A stretch of 64,000 bases of DNA from Mycobacterium sp. (GTDB lineage Bacteria; Actinomycetota; Actinomycetes; Mycobacteriales; Mycobacteriaceae): positions 1 to 64,000 of the forward strand of contig JAOPUT010000243.1 of assembly GCA_025963385.1 (NCBI GenBank), written 5' to 3'. Position 1 is the stretch's first letter, and each line of letters begins with the position of its first letter. Positions 38,358-46,896 of the stretch are shown in pieces. The translations under genes were made by a program, and so were the position numbers. The notes under the pieces were generated by a model, which worked only from the letters and a program-made list of their open reading frames with translations, did no database searches and was not told the DNA's origin.

Positions 38358-38969
38358 TCAGAACTTGTAGAACGGCGCCAGCTGCTGCGCCCGCTGCAGG
38401 TTGGTCTGCATGCAGTCCACGTCGTCGGCGCTGTAGGTCGGTGAGTAGAACAGGGACTGCTGGAGCACGCCGTAGCTGGTGTCGAACGCGATCATGCAAC
38501 TGAACCAGAACCGGTTGTTGCGGTCCGACGGCTTCAGGATCCAGTACTGCGCGGCACGGTGGCCGTCGATGTCCATCTCGACGGCGTCGGCGGGCAACGT
38601 CTCTTCGTAGGTTCGCCAGACGAACGCCTCGACGGCCATCTGGTAGTTGCCTGCGTCGTAGTGACACCGCAGGCCGTCCTCATGCTCCGGCGGGGTGAAG
38701 CCCAGCCCGAGGCCGTTGATCACGTCGACCGGGATGTCCTCGCACGGGTCGAACGGGCGCGGGTCCGTGGTGGCGATGACGGGCCACTTGATGCTGCTGG
38801 ACACGGCCGTCAAGGGCGCGGACGTGGATCTCAGCTCGACGGATCCGGTGCCGGATGCGGTGATGGGATTGGCCTGCCACACGACCACCACGGCCGCGAG
38901 CAGGGCACACATCGCTGACAGCAGGCGCATTCTGGCGACCATGGCACCCCTCTTGCGCTCGTTGTCCAT
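38358..38969 (-). CDS. DUF3558-like exported protein
   Basis: 203 residues. An N-terminal hydrophobic segment (RLLSAMCALLAAVVVVW) forms a signal peptide or anchor. A lipobox is not seen, since the only nearby cysteine follows Met, so it is probably not a lipoprotein although its neighbours in M. tuberculosis (LppV region) are. The mature part shows the DUF3558 pattern: DPCEDIPVDVINGLGL, LRCHYD, FSCMIAFD and DVDCMQ provide four cysteines that could make two disulfides. The ATG at 38969 follows a TACACT hexamer by seven bases; the ATG at 38942 is an alternative with an AGAGGGG site. Envelope location is inferred. Confidence 0.78.
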   Translation of the reverse strand: MDNERKRGAMVARMRLLSAMCALLAAVVVVWQANPITASGTGSVELRSTSAPLTAVSSSIKWPVIATTDPRPFDPCEDIPVDVINGLGLGFTPPEHEDGLRCHYDAGNYQMAVEAFVWRTYEETLPADAVEMDIDGHRAAQYWILKPSDRNNRFWFSCMIAFDTSYGVLQQSLFYSPTYSADDVDCMQTNLQRAQQLAPFYKF

Positions 38970-38982
38970 TGCGGGGAGTGTA
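38970..38982 (-). promoter_or_regulatory. Leaderless -10 of the DUF3558-like gene
   Basis: Minus-strand TACACT (38982-38977), seven bases, ATG. Confidence 0.5.
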
Positions 38983-39060
38983 CAAGTCCCGATCCGGCGC
39001 CCGGACCCGAAAAGCAGAACACGTTCTAGTTGCCGGGCGAGCGCCGCGCCGGCGCGCAAG

Positions 39061-39074
39061 TAGGCTGGTCTGTT
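39061..39074 (+). promoter_or_regulatory. Leaderless -10 of the metallophosphoesterase-pptT-truB operon
   Basis: TAGGCT (39061-39066), eight bases, GTG at 39075. Confidence 0.55.
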
Positions 39075-40034
39075 GTGTCTCCGCAGTTGCAGGACCGTCG
39101 CCATCCCACCCTCTGGGCGATCAGTGACCTTCACATCGGTCATACCGGTAACAAACCCGTCACCGAGTCGCTGTATCCGTCGTCTCCCGACGACTGGTTG
39201 ATCGTCGCCGGGGATGTGGCCGAACGCACCGATGAGATTCGCTGGTCGCTGGACCTGCTGCGCAAACGGTTCGCCAAGGTCATCTGGGTGCCTGGCAACC
39301 ACGAGCTGTGGACCACCACCAAGGATCCGATGCAGATCTTCGGTCGGGCGCGCTACGACTACCTCGTCAACATGTGCGACGAGATGGGGATCGTTACCCC
39401 CGAACACCCGTTCCCGGTCTGGACCGAGGAGGGCGGCCCAGCCACTATCGTGCCGATGTTCCTGCTGTACGACTACTCGTTCCTGCCGGAGGGCACCGGG
39501 ACCAAGGCCGAGGGCCTCGCGGTCGCCCGTGAGCGCAACGTGATCGGCACCGACGAATTCCTGTTGTCATCGGAGCCGTACGCCACCCGTGACGCCTGGT
39601 GCCGCGATCGCGTCAAGCTGACGCGCGAGAAGCTCGAGGATCTGGACTGGCTGACGCCGCCGATCCTGGTCAATCACTTCCCCCTGGTGCGCGAACCCTG
39701 TGAGGCGATGTTCTACCCCGAGTTCGCCATGTGGTGTGGCACGACCGCCACGAAGGACTGGCACACCCGGTACAACGCGTTGTGCTCGGTCTACGGTCAC
39801 CTCCACATTCCGCGCACCACCTGGTACGACGGCGTGCGCTTCGAGGAGGTGTCGGTGGGCTACCCGCGAGAGTGGCGGCGCCGCAAGCCGTATCGGTGGA
39901 TGCGCCAGATCCTGCCCGACCCGAAGTATCCGCCGGGATACCTCAATGAATTCGGCGGACACTTCGAGATCACGTCGGAGATGCGGGCCAACGCGGAGAA
40001 GATGCAGGAGCGGGTCAGAAGCAGGCGAGGATGA
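39075..40034 (+). CDS. Calcineurin-like metallophosphoesterase
   Basis: 319 residues with all five metallophosphoesterase motifs: ISDLHIGH (D, H), VAGDVAE (D), PGNHELW (N, H), LVNHFPL (H) and YGHLHIPRT (H, H). Two divalent metals would be bound. It corresponds to M. tuberculosis Rv2795c, upstream of pptT there too. The GTG at 39075 fits both the homologue's start and the -10 eight bases before; the open frame upstream encodes unrelated residues. Its stop overlaps the pptT start as ATGA. In mycobacteria this neighbour is described as a phosphopantetheine hydrolase (PptH) opposing PptT, which fits the coupling. Confidence 0.93.
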   Translation: MSPQLQDRRHPTLWAISDLHIGHTGNKPVTESLYPSSPDDWLIVAGDVAERTDEIRWSLDLLRKRFAKVIWVPGNHELWTTTKDPMQIFGRARYDYLVNMCDEMGIVTPEHPFPVWTEEGGPATIVPMFLLYDYSFLPEGTGTKAEGLAVARERNVIGTDEFLLSSEPYATRDAWCRDRVKLTREKLEDLDWLTPPILVNHFPLVREPCEAMFYPEFAMWCGTTATKDWHTRYNALCSVYGHLHIPRTTWYDGVRFEEVSVGYPREWRRRKPYRWMRQILPDPKYPPGYLNEFGGHFEITSEMRANAEKMQERVRSRRG

Positions 40035-40696
40035 CGGGCCGACTCCTGTCGGGTGTGGTGCCCCCGCCGATCGCGTCGGCCGAGTTGTACGACGATCCAG
40101 CCGATCTCGCGCCGCTGCCCGAGGAGGAGCCGCTGATCGCTCGTTCGGTCGCCAAGCGGCGCAACGAGTTCATCACCGTGCGGTACTGCGCGCGGGAGGC
40201 GCTCGGCGAACTGGGCCTGCCGCCCGCACCGATCCTCAAGGGCGACAAGGGTGAGCCGTGCTGGCCCGAAGGAGTGGTCGGCAGCCTCACGCACTGCACG
40301 GGTTTCCGCGGCGCCGTCGTCGGGCGGGCGACGGACGTCCGCTCGGTCGGCATCGACGCCGAACCCCATGACGTGTTGCCCAACGGTGTGCTCGACGCCA
40401 TCAGCCTGCCCGTGGAGCGCAACCAGCTGGCGGCACTGCCCGGTGGCGCGCACTGGGACCGAATCCTTTTCTGCGCCAAGGAGGCGACGTACAAGGCGTG
40501 GTTCCCGTTGACGCATCGGTGGCTGGGTTTCGAGGACGCGCACATCACGTTCGCGGTCGACGGATCCGGCAGTGCGGGCACCTTCGAATCCCGGATCCTG
40601 ATCGACCCGGCCGCCGAGTTCGGTCCACCGTTGACCACGCTGTCGGGTCGATGGTCGGTGGACCAGGGCCTGGTGCTGACGGCGATCGTGCTGTGA
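40031..40696 (+). CDS. pptT: 4'-phosphopantetheinyl transferase PptT
   Basis: 221 residues; Sfp-type transferase that activates acyl carrier and peptidyl carrier proteins for mycolate, mycobactin and polyketide synthesis. The Mg2+ site is in [10 protein letters not shown], with the family's [15 protein letters not shown] (KExxxK) block and the P1-like [12 protein letters not shown]. The ATG lies inside the preceding stop (ATGA), so its translation is tied to the phosphoesterase, and its own stop overlaps the truB start (GTGA). Confidence 0.96.
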   Translation: MTGRLLSGVVPPPIASAELYDDPADLAPLPEEEPLIARSVAKRRNEFITVRYCAREALGELGLPPAPILKGDKGEPCWPEGVVGSLTHCTGFRGAVVGRATDVRSVGIDAEPHDVLPNGVLDAISLPVERNQLAALPGGAHWDRILFCAKEATYKAWFPLTHRWLGFEDAHITFAVDGSGSAGTFESRILIDPAAEFGPPLTTLSGRWSVDQGLVLTAIVL

Positions 40697-41574
40697 CCCC
40701 GCCCGGACTGGTGATCGTCGACAAGGCAGCGGGAATGACGAGCCACGACGTGGTGGGCCGCTGCCGCAGATTGTTCGGCACCCGCAAGGTCGGGCATGCG
40801 GGGACGCTGGATCCGATGGCCACCGGTGTGCTCGTCGTCGGCATCGAACGCGCCACCAAGATCCTCGGGTTGCTGACGGCGACGGAGAAGTCCTATGCCG
40901 CCACCATCCGGCTGGGGCAGACCACGTCCACCGAGGACGCCGAAGGCGAAGTGCTCCAGACGGTTTCGGCCGAACACGTCGCGGATGCCGACATCGAGGC
41001 GGCTGTCTCCGGACTGCGGGGCGACATCGACCAGATCCCGTCCGCCGTCAGTGCCATCAAGGTCGACGGCCAGCGGGCCTACAAGCTGGCGCGCGAGGGC
41101 AAGGTCGTCGAGCTGGCCGCCCGCAGGGTGCGGATCGAACGGTTCGACGTCGTGGCCGTGGATCGCTCCGCCGGCTTCGTCGACGTCGACGTCGAGGTCG
41201 ACTGCTCGTCGGGCACGTACATCCGCGCGCTGGCCCGTGACGTCGGAGCGGCCCTCGGCGTCGGTGGCCACCTCACGGCGTTGCGACGCACCAGGGTCGG
41301 GCGGTACGGGTTGGGGGAGGCGCACACCCTCGACGAGTTGGCCGACGAACCACGGCTGAGCCATTCCCTCGACGAGGCGTGTCTGCTGGGATTTCCGCGT
41401 CGCGACATCACCGACGAGGAGGCGGATGCCGCCGCGAACGGAAGGTCCTTGGCGTCGTTCGGAATCGACGGGGTCCACGCCGCGACGGCGCCGGACGGTC
41501 GGGTGATCGCGCTGCTTGCCGACGATGGCCCGCGCACCAGATCGGTCGTGGTCATTCGGCCGTCGACGCTGTAG
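40693..41574 (+). CDS. truB: tRNA pseudouridine-55 synthase TruB
   Basis: 293 residues; makes pseudouridine-55 in the tRNA T-loop. The catalytic aspartate lies in [17 protein letters not shown], followed by [11 protein letters not shown]-type strands (here [21 protein letters not shown]) and the [15 protein letters not shown] block. A C-terminal PUA-like part follows. The GTG start at 40693 is chosen for the GTGA overlap with pptT and the family N-terminus [17 protein letters not shown]. Confidence 0.96.
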   Translation: MTPPGLVIVDKAAGMTSHDVVGRCRRLFGTRKVGHAGTLDPMATGVLVVGIERATKILGLLTATEKSYAATIRLGQTTSTEDAEGEVLQTVSAEHVADADIEAAVSGLRGDIDQIPSAVSAIKVDGQRAYKLAREGKVVELAARRVRIERFDVVAVDRSAGFVDVDVEVDCSSGTYIRALARDVGAALGVGGHLTALRRTRVGRYGLGEAHTLDELADEPRLSHSLDEACLLGFPRRDITDEEADAAANGRSLASFGIDGVHAATAPDGRVIALLADDGPRTRSVVVIRPSTL

Positions 41575-41634
41575 CGCGACGTGCCGACCGGCGCGAGTCC
41601 TTCACCGGTAGGGGACTGGTGGTCGACTGCTCGG

Positions 41635-42330
41635 CTAGACCACCCAGATGGCTTCTGCCGCAGGGTTTCCCAGGTCGACCGTGCTCTCGGAGGCATCGTT
41701 CGCCGGGTCCTGCACGGCCACCGAGATCATGCCTGCGAAGTCGCGGCGGGCCAGTACCCGCAGCCGGGAGTCCAGGCTGATCCCGACGCTGTCGAAGTAG
41801 CGGAGCATCTCGGGGTCGGCATCGGAGATGCGCGCCACCGTGCCCGCATCCCCGTTCTTGCACACGGACAGCTGCCGGGCAGGCGGGGTCGGCACCCTGC
41901 CGTCCGCAGCGGGGATGGGGTCGCCGTGCGGATCGCGGGTGGGATATCCGAGTTTGGCGTCGATACGCATCAGCATCCGGTCGGACACGGCGTGCTCGAG
42001 GATCTCGGCCTCGTCGTGCACCTCGTCCCAGCCGTAGCCGAGCTCACGCACCAGGAACGTCTCCATCAGACGGTGGCGGCGCACCATCGCGAGCGCCGCG
42101 GTGCGACCCTCGGCGGTCAGCGAGACGCCGCCGTATTTCTCGTGATCGACGAGGCCCTGGTCGGCGAGCTTGCGAATGGACTCCGACGCCGTGCTGGCGG
42201 ACACCCCGATGCGTTCGGCCAGCATCTTCGTGCTGACCTTGTCCACCGACCATTCCTGGGCGGTCCAGATGACCTTCAGGTAGTCCTGGGCAACCGACGA
42301 CAAGTCGGGAGTGCTGCCGTCGGGCGTCAT
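41635..42330 (-). CDS. sirR: DtxR-family manganese/iron-dependent repressor (SirR/MntR)
   Basis: 231 residues. The winged-helix domain (about 8-65) includes VSTKMLAERIGVSASTASESIRKLADQGLVDHEKYGGVSLT. The dimerisation/metal domain has RHRLMETFLVRELGYGWDEVHDEAEILEHAVSD with His/Glu ligands typical of the family, and the C-terminal part from about 150 is an FeoA/SH3-like domain. The homologue Rv2788 is known as the Mn-responsive MntR/SirR. The ATG at 42330 has a leaderless -10; a 13-residue extension upstream is rejected. It is divergent from ribF with 80 bases between starts. Confidence 0.9.
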   Translation of the reverse strand: MTPDGSTPDLSSVAQDYLKVIWTAQEWSVDKVSTKMLAERIGVSASTASESIRKLADQGLVDHEKYGGVSLTAEGRTAALAMVRRHRLMETFLVRELGYGWDEVHDEAEILEHAVSDRMLMRIDAKLGYPTRDPHGDPIPAADGRVPTPPARQLSVCKNGDAGTVARISDADPEMLRYFDSVGISLDSRLRVLARRDFAGMISVAVQDPANDASESTVDLGNPAAEAIWVV

Positions 42331-42344
42331 AACGTCGAAGTTTA
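42331..42344 (-). promoter_or_regulatory. Leaderless -10 of sirR
   Basis: Minus-strand TAAACT (42344-42339), eight bases, ATG. Confidence 0.55.
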
Positions 42345-42398
42345 GGCAATCCTCTGCGCAACGGGGCATCTAGCGGTGTCGTCGGCTCCGGCGCGTCG

Positions 42399-42410
42399 TA
42401 GGCTAACCGC
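42399..42410 (+). promoter_or_regulatory. Leaderless -10 of ribF
   Basis: TAGGCT (42399-42404), six bases, GTG. Confidence 0.6.
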
Positions 42411-43385
42411 GTGCAGCGCTGGCGGGGCCAAGACGAGATCCCCACCGACTGGGGCAGATGTGTCGTCACCATCGGTGTGTTCGACGGAGTCCACCGCGGG
42501 CACGCCGAACTGATCAACCACGCCGTCAAGGCGGGTCGGTCACGCGGGGTGCCGACGGTGCTGATGACGTTCGACCCCCATCCGATGGAGGTCGTCTTTC
42601 CCGGCAGCCATCCCGCCCAGCTGACCACCCTGACCCGGCGTGCAGAACTGGTCGAGGAGATGGGCGTCGACGTCTTCCTCGTCATGCCGTTCACCTCGGA
42701 CTTCATGAAGCTGACGCCCGAGCGGTACATCCACGAACTCCTCGTCGAGCGGCTGCACGTCGTCGAGGTGGTGGTCGGTGAGAACTTCACCTTCGGCAAG
42801 AAGGCCGGCGGCAACGTCAGCATGCTGCGCAAGGCCGGGGAACGGTTCGGATTCGCCGTGGAGAGCATGTCGCTGGTGTCTGAACACCACCGCGACGAGA
42901 CCGTCACCTTCTCGTCGACCTACATCCGGTCCTGCGTCGACGCCGGTGACGTCGTGGCCGCCGCCGAGGCGTTGGGCAGACCGCACCGCGTCGAGGGCGT
43001 GGTGGTGCGCGGCGACGGCCGCGGCAGGGGGCTGGGCTTCCCGACCGCCAACGTCGCACCGCCCATGTACTCCGCCATTCCCGCCGACGGCGTCTACGCC
43101 GCATGGTTCACCGTCCTCGGCCACGGCCCCGTCATGGGCACCGTCATCCCCGGCGAGCGCTATCAGGCAGCGGTGTCGGTCGGCACCAACCCCACCTTCT
43201 CGGGTCGCACCCGCACCGTCGAGGCGTTCGTCCTCGACACGCAGGCCGACCTCTACGGTCAGCACGTCGCCGTCGACTTCGTCGCCCGCATTCGCGGTCA
43301 GGAGAAGTTCGACTCGGTCGACGACCTCGTCGTGGCCATGGAGGCGGACACCGCCAGGGCCAGGACGATCCTGTCGGCGCAGTAA
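42411..43385 (+). CDS. ribF: Bifunctional riboflavin kinase/FAD synthetase
   Basis: 324 residues; converts riboflavin to FMN and FAD. The N-terminal adenylyltransferase domain has TIGVFDGVHRGHAELI (HxGH-like site), VGENFTFGKKAGG and TVTFSSTYIRSCVDAGDV. The C-terminal riboflavin kinase domain starts at about residue 190 with VVVRGDGRGRGLGFPTANV (the PTAN motif) and includes VSVGTNPTFSG. The GTG start is leaderless. Confidence 0.96.
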   Translation: MQRWRGQDEIPTDWGRCVVTIGVFDGVHRGHAELINHAVKAGRSRGVPTVLMTFDPHPMEVVFPGSHPAQLTTLTRRAELVEEMGVDVFLVMPFTSDFMKLTPERYIHELLVERLHVVEVVVGENFTFGKKAGGNVSMLRKAGERFGFAVESMSLVSEHHRDETVTFSSTYIRSCVDAGDVVAAAEALGRPHRVEGVVVRGDGRGRGLGFPTANVAPPMYSAIPADGVYAAWFTVLGHGPVMGTVIPGERYQAAVSVGTNPTFSGRTRTVEAFVLDTQADLYGQHVAVDFVARIRGQEKFDSVDDLVVAMEADTARARTILSAQ

Positions 43386-43465
43386 TCTGATTGGGCCTCC
43401 CGGCCCGGTGATCTGGTCGGGCCTCCCGGCCCGGTAACGATTCGGTGTGCGCGCCAACCCGCTGT
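43386..43465. other. Gap after ribF containing a GC tandem repeat
   Basis: Holds two copies of a 17-base GGGCC-containing hairpin unit directly after ribF and leads into the rpsO promoter region. Confidence 0.6.
43393..43435. repeat. Tandem 26-bp repeat with GGGCC/GGCCC hairpins
   Basis: GGGCCTCCCGGCCCGGT occurs at 43393-43409 and 43419-43435, period 26. Each copy can fold into a short GC stem. It may serve as the ribF terminator. Confidence 0.8.
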
Positions 43466-43553
43466 TAGACTCTCCGGCGACCCAGCGTGCGCTGCAGTTC
43501 GCGGCGGCCGCGCCTCAGTTGTAATTCGCGAACCCATGGATGGAGTTTGTTTC
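43466..43553 (+). promoter_or_regulatory. rpsO promoter and structured leader (possible S15 autoregulatory site)
   Basis: A -10-like TAGACT (43466-43471) precedes a leader of about 75 bases. The leader holds a stem GTTCGCG (43497-43503) with CGCGAAC (43527-43533), enclosing a GCGGCCGC palindrome, upstream of GGAG (43542-43545). S15 leaders are autoregulated in several bacteria, including actinobacteria; that role here is inferred. Confidence 0.45.
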
Positions 43554-43823
43554 ATGTCGCTCACCACCGAGCAGAAAAAAGAGATCCTCGGCCAGTACGG
43601 CCTGCACGAGACCGACACCGGTTCGCCGGAAGCGCAGATCGCGATGTTGACGAAGCGGATCTCCGATCTCACCGAGCACCTCAAGATGCACAAGCACGAC
43701 CACCACTCGCGGCGCGGACTGCTGCTGCTCGTGGGTCGCCGCCGCCGTCTGCTGAAGTACATCGCGCAGGTCGACGTGGCGCGCTACCGCTCGTTGATCG
43801 AGCGCCTCGGTTTGCGCCGCTGA
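43554..43823 (+). CDS. rpsO: 30S ribosomal protein S15
   Basis: 89 residues, the standard S15 length. The sequence [27 protein letters not shown] and the [24 protein letters not shown] block are typical; it binds the 16S central domain. The ATG at 43554 is chosen over the in-frame ATG at 43536 because it gives the family N-terminus and has GGAG eight bases before it. Confidence 0.98.
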   Translation: MSLTTEQKKEILGQYGLHETDTGSPEAQIAMLTKRISDLTEHLKMHKHDHHSRRGLLLLVGRRRRLLKYIAQVDVARYRSLIERLGLRR

Positions 43824-43828
43824 CCCTG

Positions 43829-44329
43829 GTGAGACCCCTTACCGCGGGCGCCGTCGCGGCGCCCGCGCTGCTCGCCGTCGCGACGGCGTTGATGGGGTGC
43901 TCATCTGCGGCGGCCGCCGACATGCAGGTGGGGGATTGCCTCAAGGTCGGTGGCCCGCCGGACCGCCTGGAGACCACCAAGGTTCAGTGCGGTAGCGCGG
44001 AGTCGGACTTCAGGGTCGTCGGCACCGTCGCGGAGACCGGCCAGTGTCCGACGGACGTCGACTCCTATTACTCGATGCGCAGTGCGTTCAGCAGCTCCGG
44101 GTCGACCGTCTGCATGGACATCGACTGGGTGGTCGGTGGCTGCATGAGCATCGACCCCCACAACGACCGCGACCCGATCCGCGTCGACTGCAACGATGCG
44201 TCCGCGCCCAATCGTCAGCGCGCCACCCAGATCATGCAGAGGGTCGCCAACGTCGACCAGTGCGCCACCGGACTCGGCTACGCCTACGACGAACGCCAGT
44301 TCACGGTGTGCGTCGAGGACGTGTCGTAG
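43829..44329 (+). CDS. lppU: LppU-like lipoprotein
   Basis: 166 residues from the GTG at 43829, five bases after rpsO. The N-terminal segment is a lipoprotein signal peptide with lipobox LMGC (C24). The mature part holds several cysteines (VGDCLKVGG, VQCGSAESDF, GQCPTDVD, STVCMDIDWVVGGCMSI, VDCND, DQCATG, TVCVED), enough for a disulfide-stabilised envelope protein. It aligns with M. tuberculosis LppU (Rv2784c) in the VGDCL and SxFKVV-type segments and in position between rpsO and gpsI. Function unknown. Confidence 0.85.
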   Translation: MRPLTAGAVAAPALLAVATALMGCSSAAAADMQVGDCLKVGGPPDRLETTKVQCGSAESDFRVVGTVAETGQCPTDVDSYYSMRSAFSSSGSTVCMDIDWVVGGCMSIDPHNDRDPIRVDCNDASAPNRQRATQIMQRVANVDQCATGLGYAYDERQFTVCVEDVS

Positions 44330-44625
44330 CAGCCCTCGCGGCGAGTTGGCTGATTGCCGCGGTGTAACATGAACGTGTTTTGAGTCCTGTTGGGCTCGAA
44401 CATGCGGTGCGGTTCGCGCATATCCGCGCGCACCGTTCCAGTGCGTCACCTCAGGACCCGTCTACACATGGGCGGTCTTCGGTAGTGGCTGCCGGACCCC
44501 CGTCCATGGGGTCGATCCGGCCGCTTCGATCGACGGCCGTCGGGATTTCCGGGTATCTGCGCGTGACTCGCGAAAAAGGTCAGCAAAACAGCTGAACACG
44601 AGAACCAAAGAGGCCTGACACACGT
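44330..44625 (+). promoter_or_regulatory. Long leader region of the PNPase gene
   Basis: 296 bases without a supported gene. A TAACAT hexamer (44365-44370) could start a leader of about 250 bases. The downstream half contains GC stems (for example GTGCG...GCGCGCAC near 44405-44437) and a final A-rich stretch with AGAGG before the ATG. PNPase leaders are autoregulated in other bacteria; whether this one is remains inference. Confidence 0.4.
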
Positions 44626-46896
44626 ATGTCTGCAACTGAATTAGAAGATGGCGTTTTCGAATCGACCGCCGTCATCGACAACGGGAGCTTCGGCACCCGC
44701 ACCATCCGCTTCGAGACCGGTCGGCTGGCCAAGCAGGCCGCCGGCGCCGTCGTCGCCTACCTCGACGACGAGACCATGCTCCTGTCGGCCACCACGGCCA
44801 GCAAGACGCCGAAGGACCACTTCGACTTCTTCCCGTTGACGATCGACGTCGAAGAGCGGATGTACGCCGTGGGACGCATCCCCGGCTCGTTCTTCCGTCG
44901 CGAGGGCCGTCCCTCCACCGACGCGATCTTGACCTGCCGCCTGATCGACCGGCCGCTGCGCCCGACCTTCATCTCGGGTCTGCGCAACGAGATCCAGGTC
45001 GTCGTCACCATCCTGAGCCTGGATCCCAAGGATCTGTACGACGTGCTGGCCATCAACGCCGCATCGGCGTCCACCCAGATCTCCGGCATCCCGTTCTCCG
45101 GTCCCGTCGGCGGTGTTCGCGTGGCCTTGATCGACGGGCAGTGGGTTGCCTTCCCCACCGTCGAGCAGCTCGAGAACGCCGTCTTCGACATGGTCGTCGC
45201 CGGTCGCAAGACCGCTGACGACGTCGCCATCATGATGGTCGAGGCCGAGGCCACCGATCGCGTGATCGAGCTGATCGCCGGCGGCGCCGGCGCGCCCACC
45301 GAGGCCGTCGTGGCCGAGGGCCTCGAGGCCGCCAAGCCATTCATCGCCGCACTGTGCGACGCCCAGCAGGAACTGGCCGACGCCGCTGCCAAGCCGGTCG
45401 CCGACTACCCGGTCTTCCCCGATTACCAGGACGACGTGTTCTACGCGGTGTCCTCGGTGGCCACCGACGAGCTCTCCAAGGCGCTCACCATCGCGAGCAA
45501 GGAAGAGCGCGACGCCCGCACCGACCAGATCAAGGTCGAGGTCCTCGACCGCCTCGCCGACACGTACGCGGGTCGTGAGAAGGAGATCGGCGCGGCGTTC
45601 CGCGCGCTGACCAAGAAGCTGGTCCGCCAGCGGATCCTCACGGACCACTTCCGCATCGACGGCCGCGGCATCACGGACATCCGTGCGCTGTCCGCCGAGG
45701 TCGCCGTGATCCCTCGGGCACACGGCAGCGCCCTCTTCGAGCGTGGCGAGACCCAGATCATGGGCGTCACCACCCTCGACATGGTCAAGATGGCCCAGCA
45801 GATCGACTCGCTGGGACCGGAGACGTCCAAGCGCTACATGCACCACTACAACTTCCCGCCGTACTCGACCGGTGAGACCGGCCGCGTCGGTTCGCCCAAG
45901 CGTCGCGAGATCGGCCACGGCGCACTCGCCGAGCGCGCCCTGGTGCCGGTGCTGCCGAGTGTCGAGGAGTTCCCGTACGCCATCCGTCAGGTGTCGGAGG
46001 CGTTGAGCTCGAACGGCTCGACGTCGATGGGCTCGGTGTGTGCGTCCACGCTGTCGCTGCTGAATGCCGGTGTGCCGCTGAAGGCTCCGGTTGCTGGTAT
46101 CGCGATGGGCCTGGTGTCCGACGACGTCGAGGTCGAGGGCGGTGGCACCGAGCGTCGCTTCGTGACGCTGACCGACATCCTCGGTGCCGAGGATGCCTTC
46201 GGCGACATGGACTTCAAGTGCGCGGGCACCAAGGACTTCGTCACGGCCCTGCAGTTGGACACCAAGCTCGACGGCATTCCGTCGCAGGTGCTGGCCGGGG
46301 CGTTGGCTCAGGCCAAGGATGCTCGCATCACGATCCTCGATGTCATGGCCGAGGCCATCGACGAGCCCGACGAGATGAGCCCGTACGCACCGCGGATCAC
46401 CACGATCAAGGTGCCGATCGACAAGATCGGTGAGGTCATCGGGCCCAAGGGCAAGATGATCAACTCGATCACCGAGGAGACCGGCGCGTCGATCTCCATC
46501 GAGGACGACGGCACGGTGTTCGTCGGTGCCAGCAATGGCGAAGCGGCACAGGCTGCGATCGACAAGATCAACGCGATCGCCAACCCGCAGCTGCCCAAGA
46601 TCGGTGAGCGGTTCCTCGGAACCGTGGTCAAGACCACCGATTTCGGCGCGTTCGTGTCGCTGCTTCCGGGTCGTGACGGCCTGGTGCACATCAGCAAGCT
46701 GGGTCGCGGCAAGCGGATCGCCAAGGTCGAGGACGTGGTGAAGGTCGGCGACAAGTTGCGCGTCGAGATCGCCGACATCGACAACCGCGGCAAGATCTCG
46801 CTGGTGCTCGTGGCCGAAGAAGGTGACGCCGCCGAAGCCTCCGCCGAGACCCCGACGGATTCGGGTGCTGCACCCGCCGATGCCGCGACCGTCTAA
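44626..46896 (+). CDS. gpsI: Polynucleotide phosphorylase / guanosine pentaphosphate synthetase
   Basis: 756 residues: two RNase PH domains (about 10-150 and 345-560) joined by a helical domain, then KH ([20 protein letters not shown], with the GxxG loop) and S1 ([20 protein letters not shown]). The PNPase active-site segment is recognised near [19 protein letters not shown] and [14 protein letters not shown]. It degrades RNA 3' to 5' by phosphorolysis and polymerises NDPs; in actinobacteria the name GpsI reflects a reported (p)ppGpp-related activity. The extreme C-terminus is an acidic Ala/Asp tail that overlaps the start of pepR. Confidence 0.97.
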   Translation: MSATELEDGVFESTAVIDNGSFGTRTIRFETGRLAKQAAGAVVAYLDDETMLLSATTASKTPKDHFDFFPLTIDVEERMYAVGRIPGSFFRREGRPSTDAILTCRLIDRPLRPTFISGLRNEIQVVVTILSLDPKDLYDVLAINAASASTQISGIPFSGPVGGVRVALIDGQWVAFPTVEQLENAVFDMVVAGRKTADDVAIMMVEAEATDRVIELIAGGAGAPTEAVVAEGLEAAKPFIAALCDAQQELADAAAKPVADYPVFPDYQDDVFYAVSSVATDELSKALTIASKEERDARTDQIKVEVLDRLADTYAGREKEIGAAFRALTKKLVRQRILTDHFRIDGRGITDIRALSAEVAVIPRAHGSALFERGETQIMGVTTLDMVKMAQQIDSLGPETSKRYMHHYNFPPYSTGETGRVGSPKRREIGHGALAERALVPVLPSVEEFPYAIRQVSEALSSNGSTSMGSVCASTLSLLNAGVPLKAPVAGIAMGLVSDDVEVEGGGTERRFVTLTDILGAEDAFGDMDFKCAGTKDFVTALQLDTKLDGIPSQVLAGALAQAKDARITILDVMAEAIDEPDEMSPYAPRITTIKVPIDKIGEVIGPKGKMINSITEETGASISIEDDGTVFVGASNGEAAQAAIDKINAIANPQLPKIGERFLGTVVKTTDFGAFVSLLPGRDGLVHISKLGRGKRIAKVEDVVKVGDKLRVEIADIDNRGKISLVLVAEEGDAAEASAETPTDSGAAPADAATV

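Noticed and set aside
36730-38370. 546-residue plus-strand frame opposite the CocE-type gene
   Set aside because: It is a shadow; Val/Gly/Arg/Asp-rich with no motif, while the minus strand has the GxSYxG esterase motif.
40015-41478. 487-residue minus-strand frame opposite pptT and truB
   Set aside because: It overlaps two essential-type genes with clear catalytic motifs and has no recognisable content.
41575-41634. Possible terminator between truB and sirR
   Set aside because: Only a 5-bp AGTCC/GGACT stem with a long loop is seen in this 60-base gap, too weak to call.
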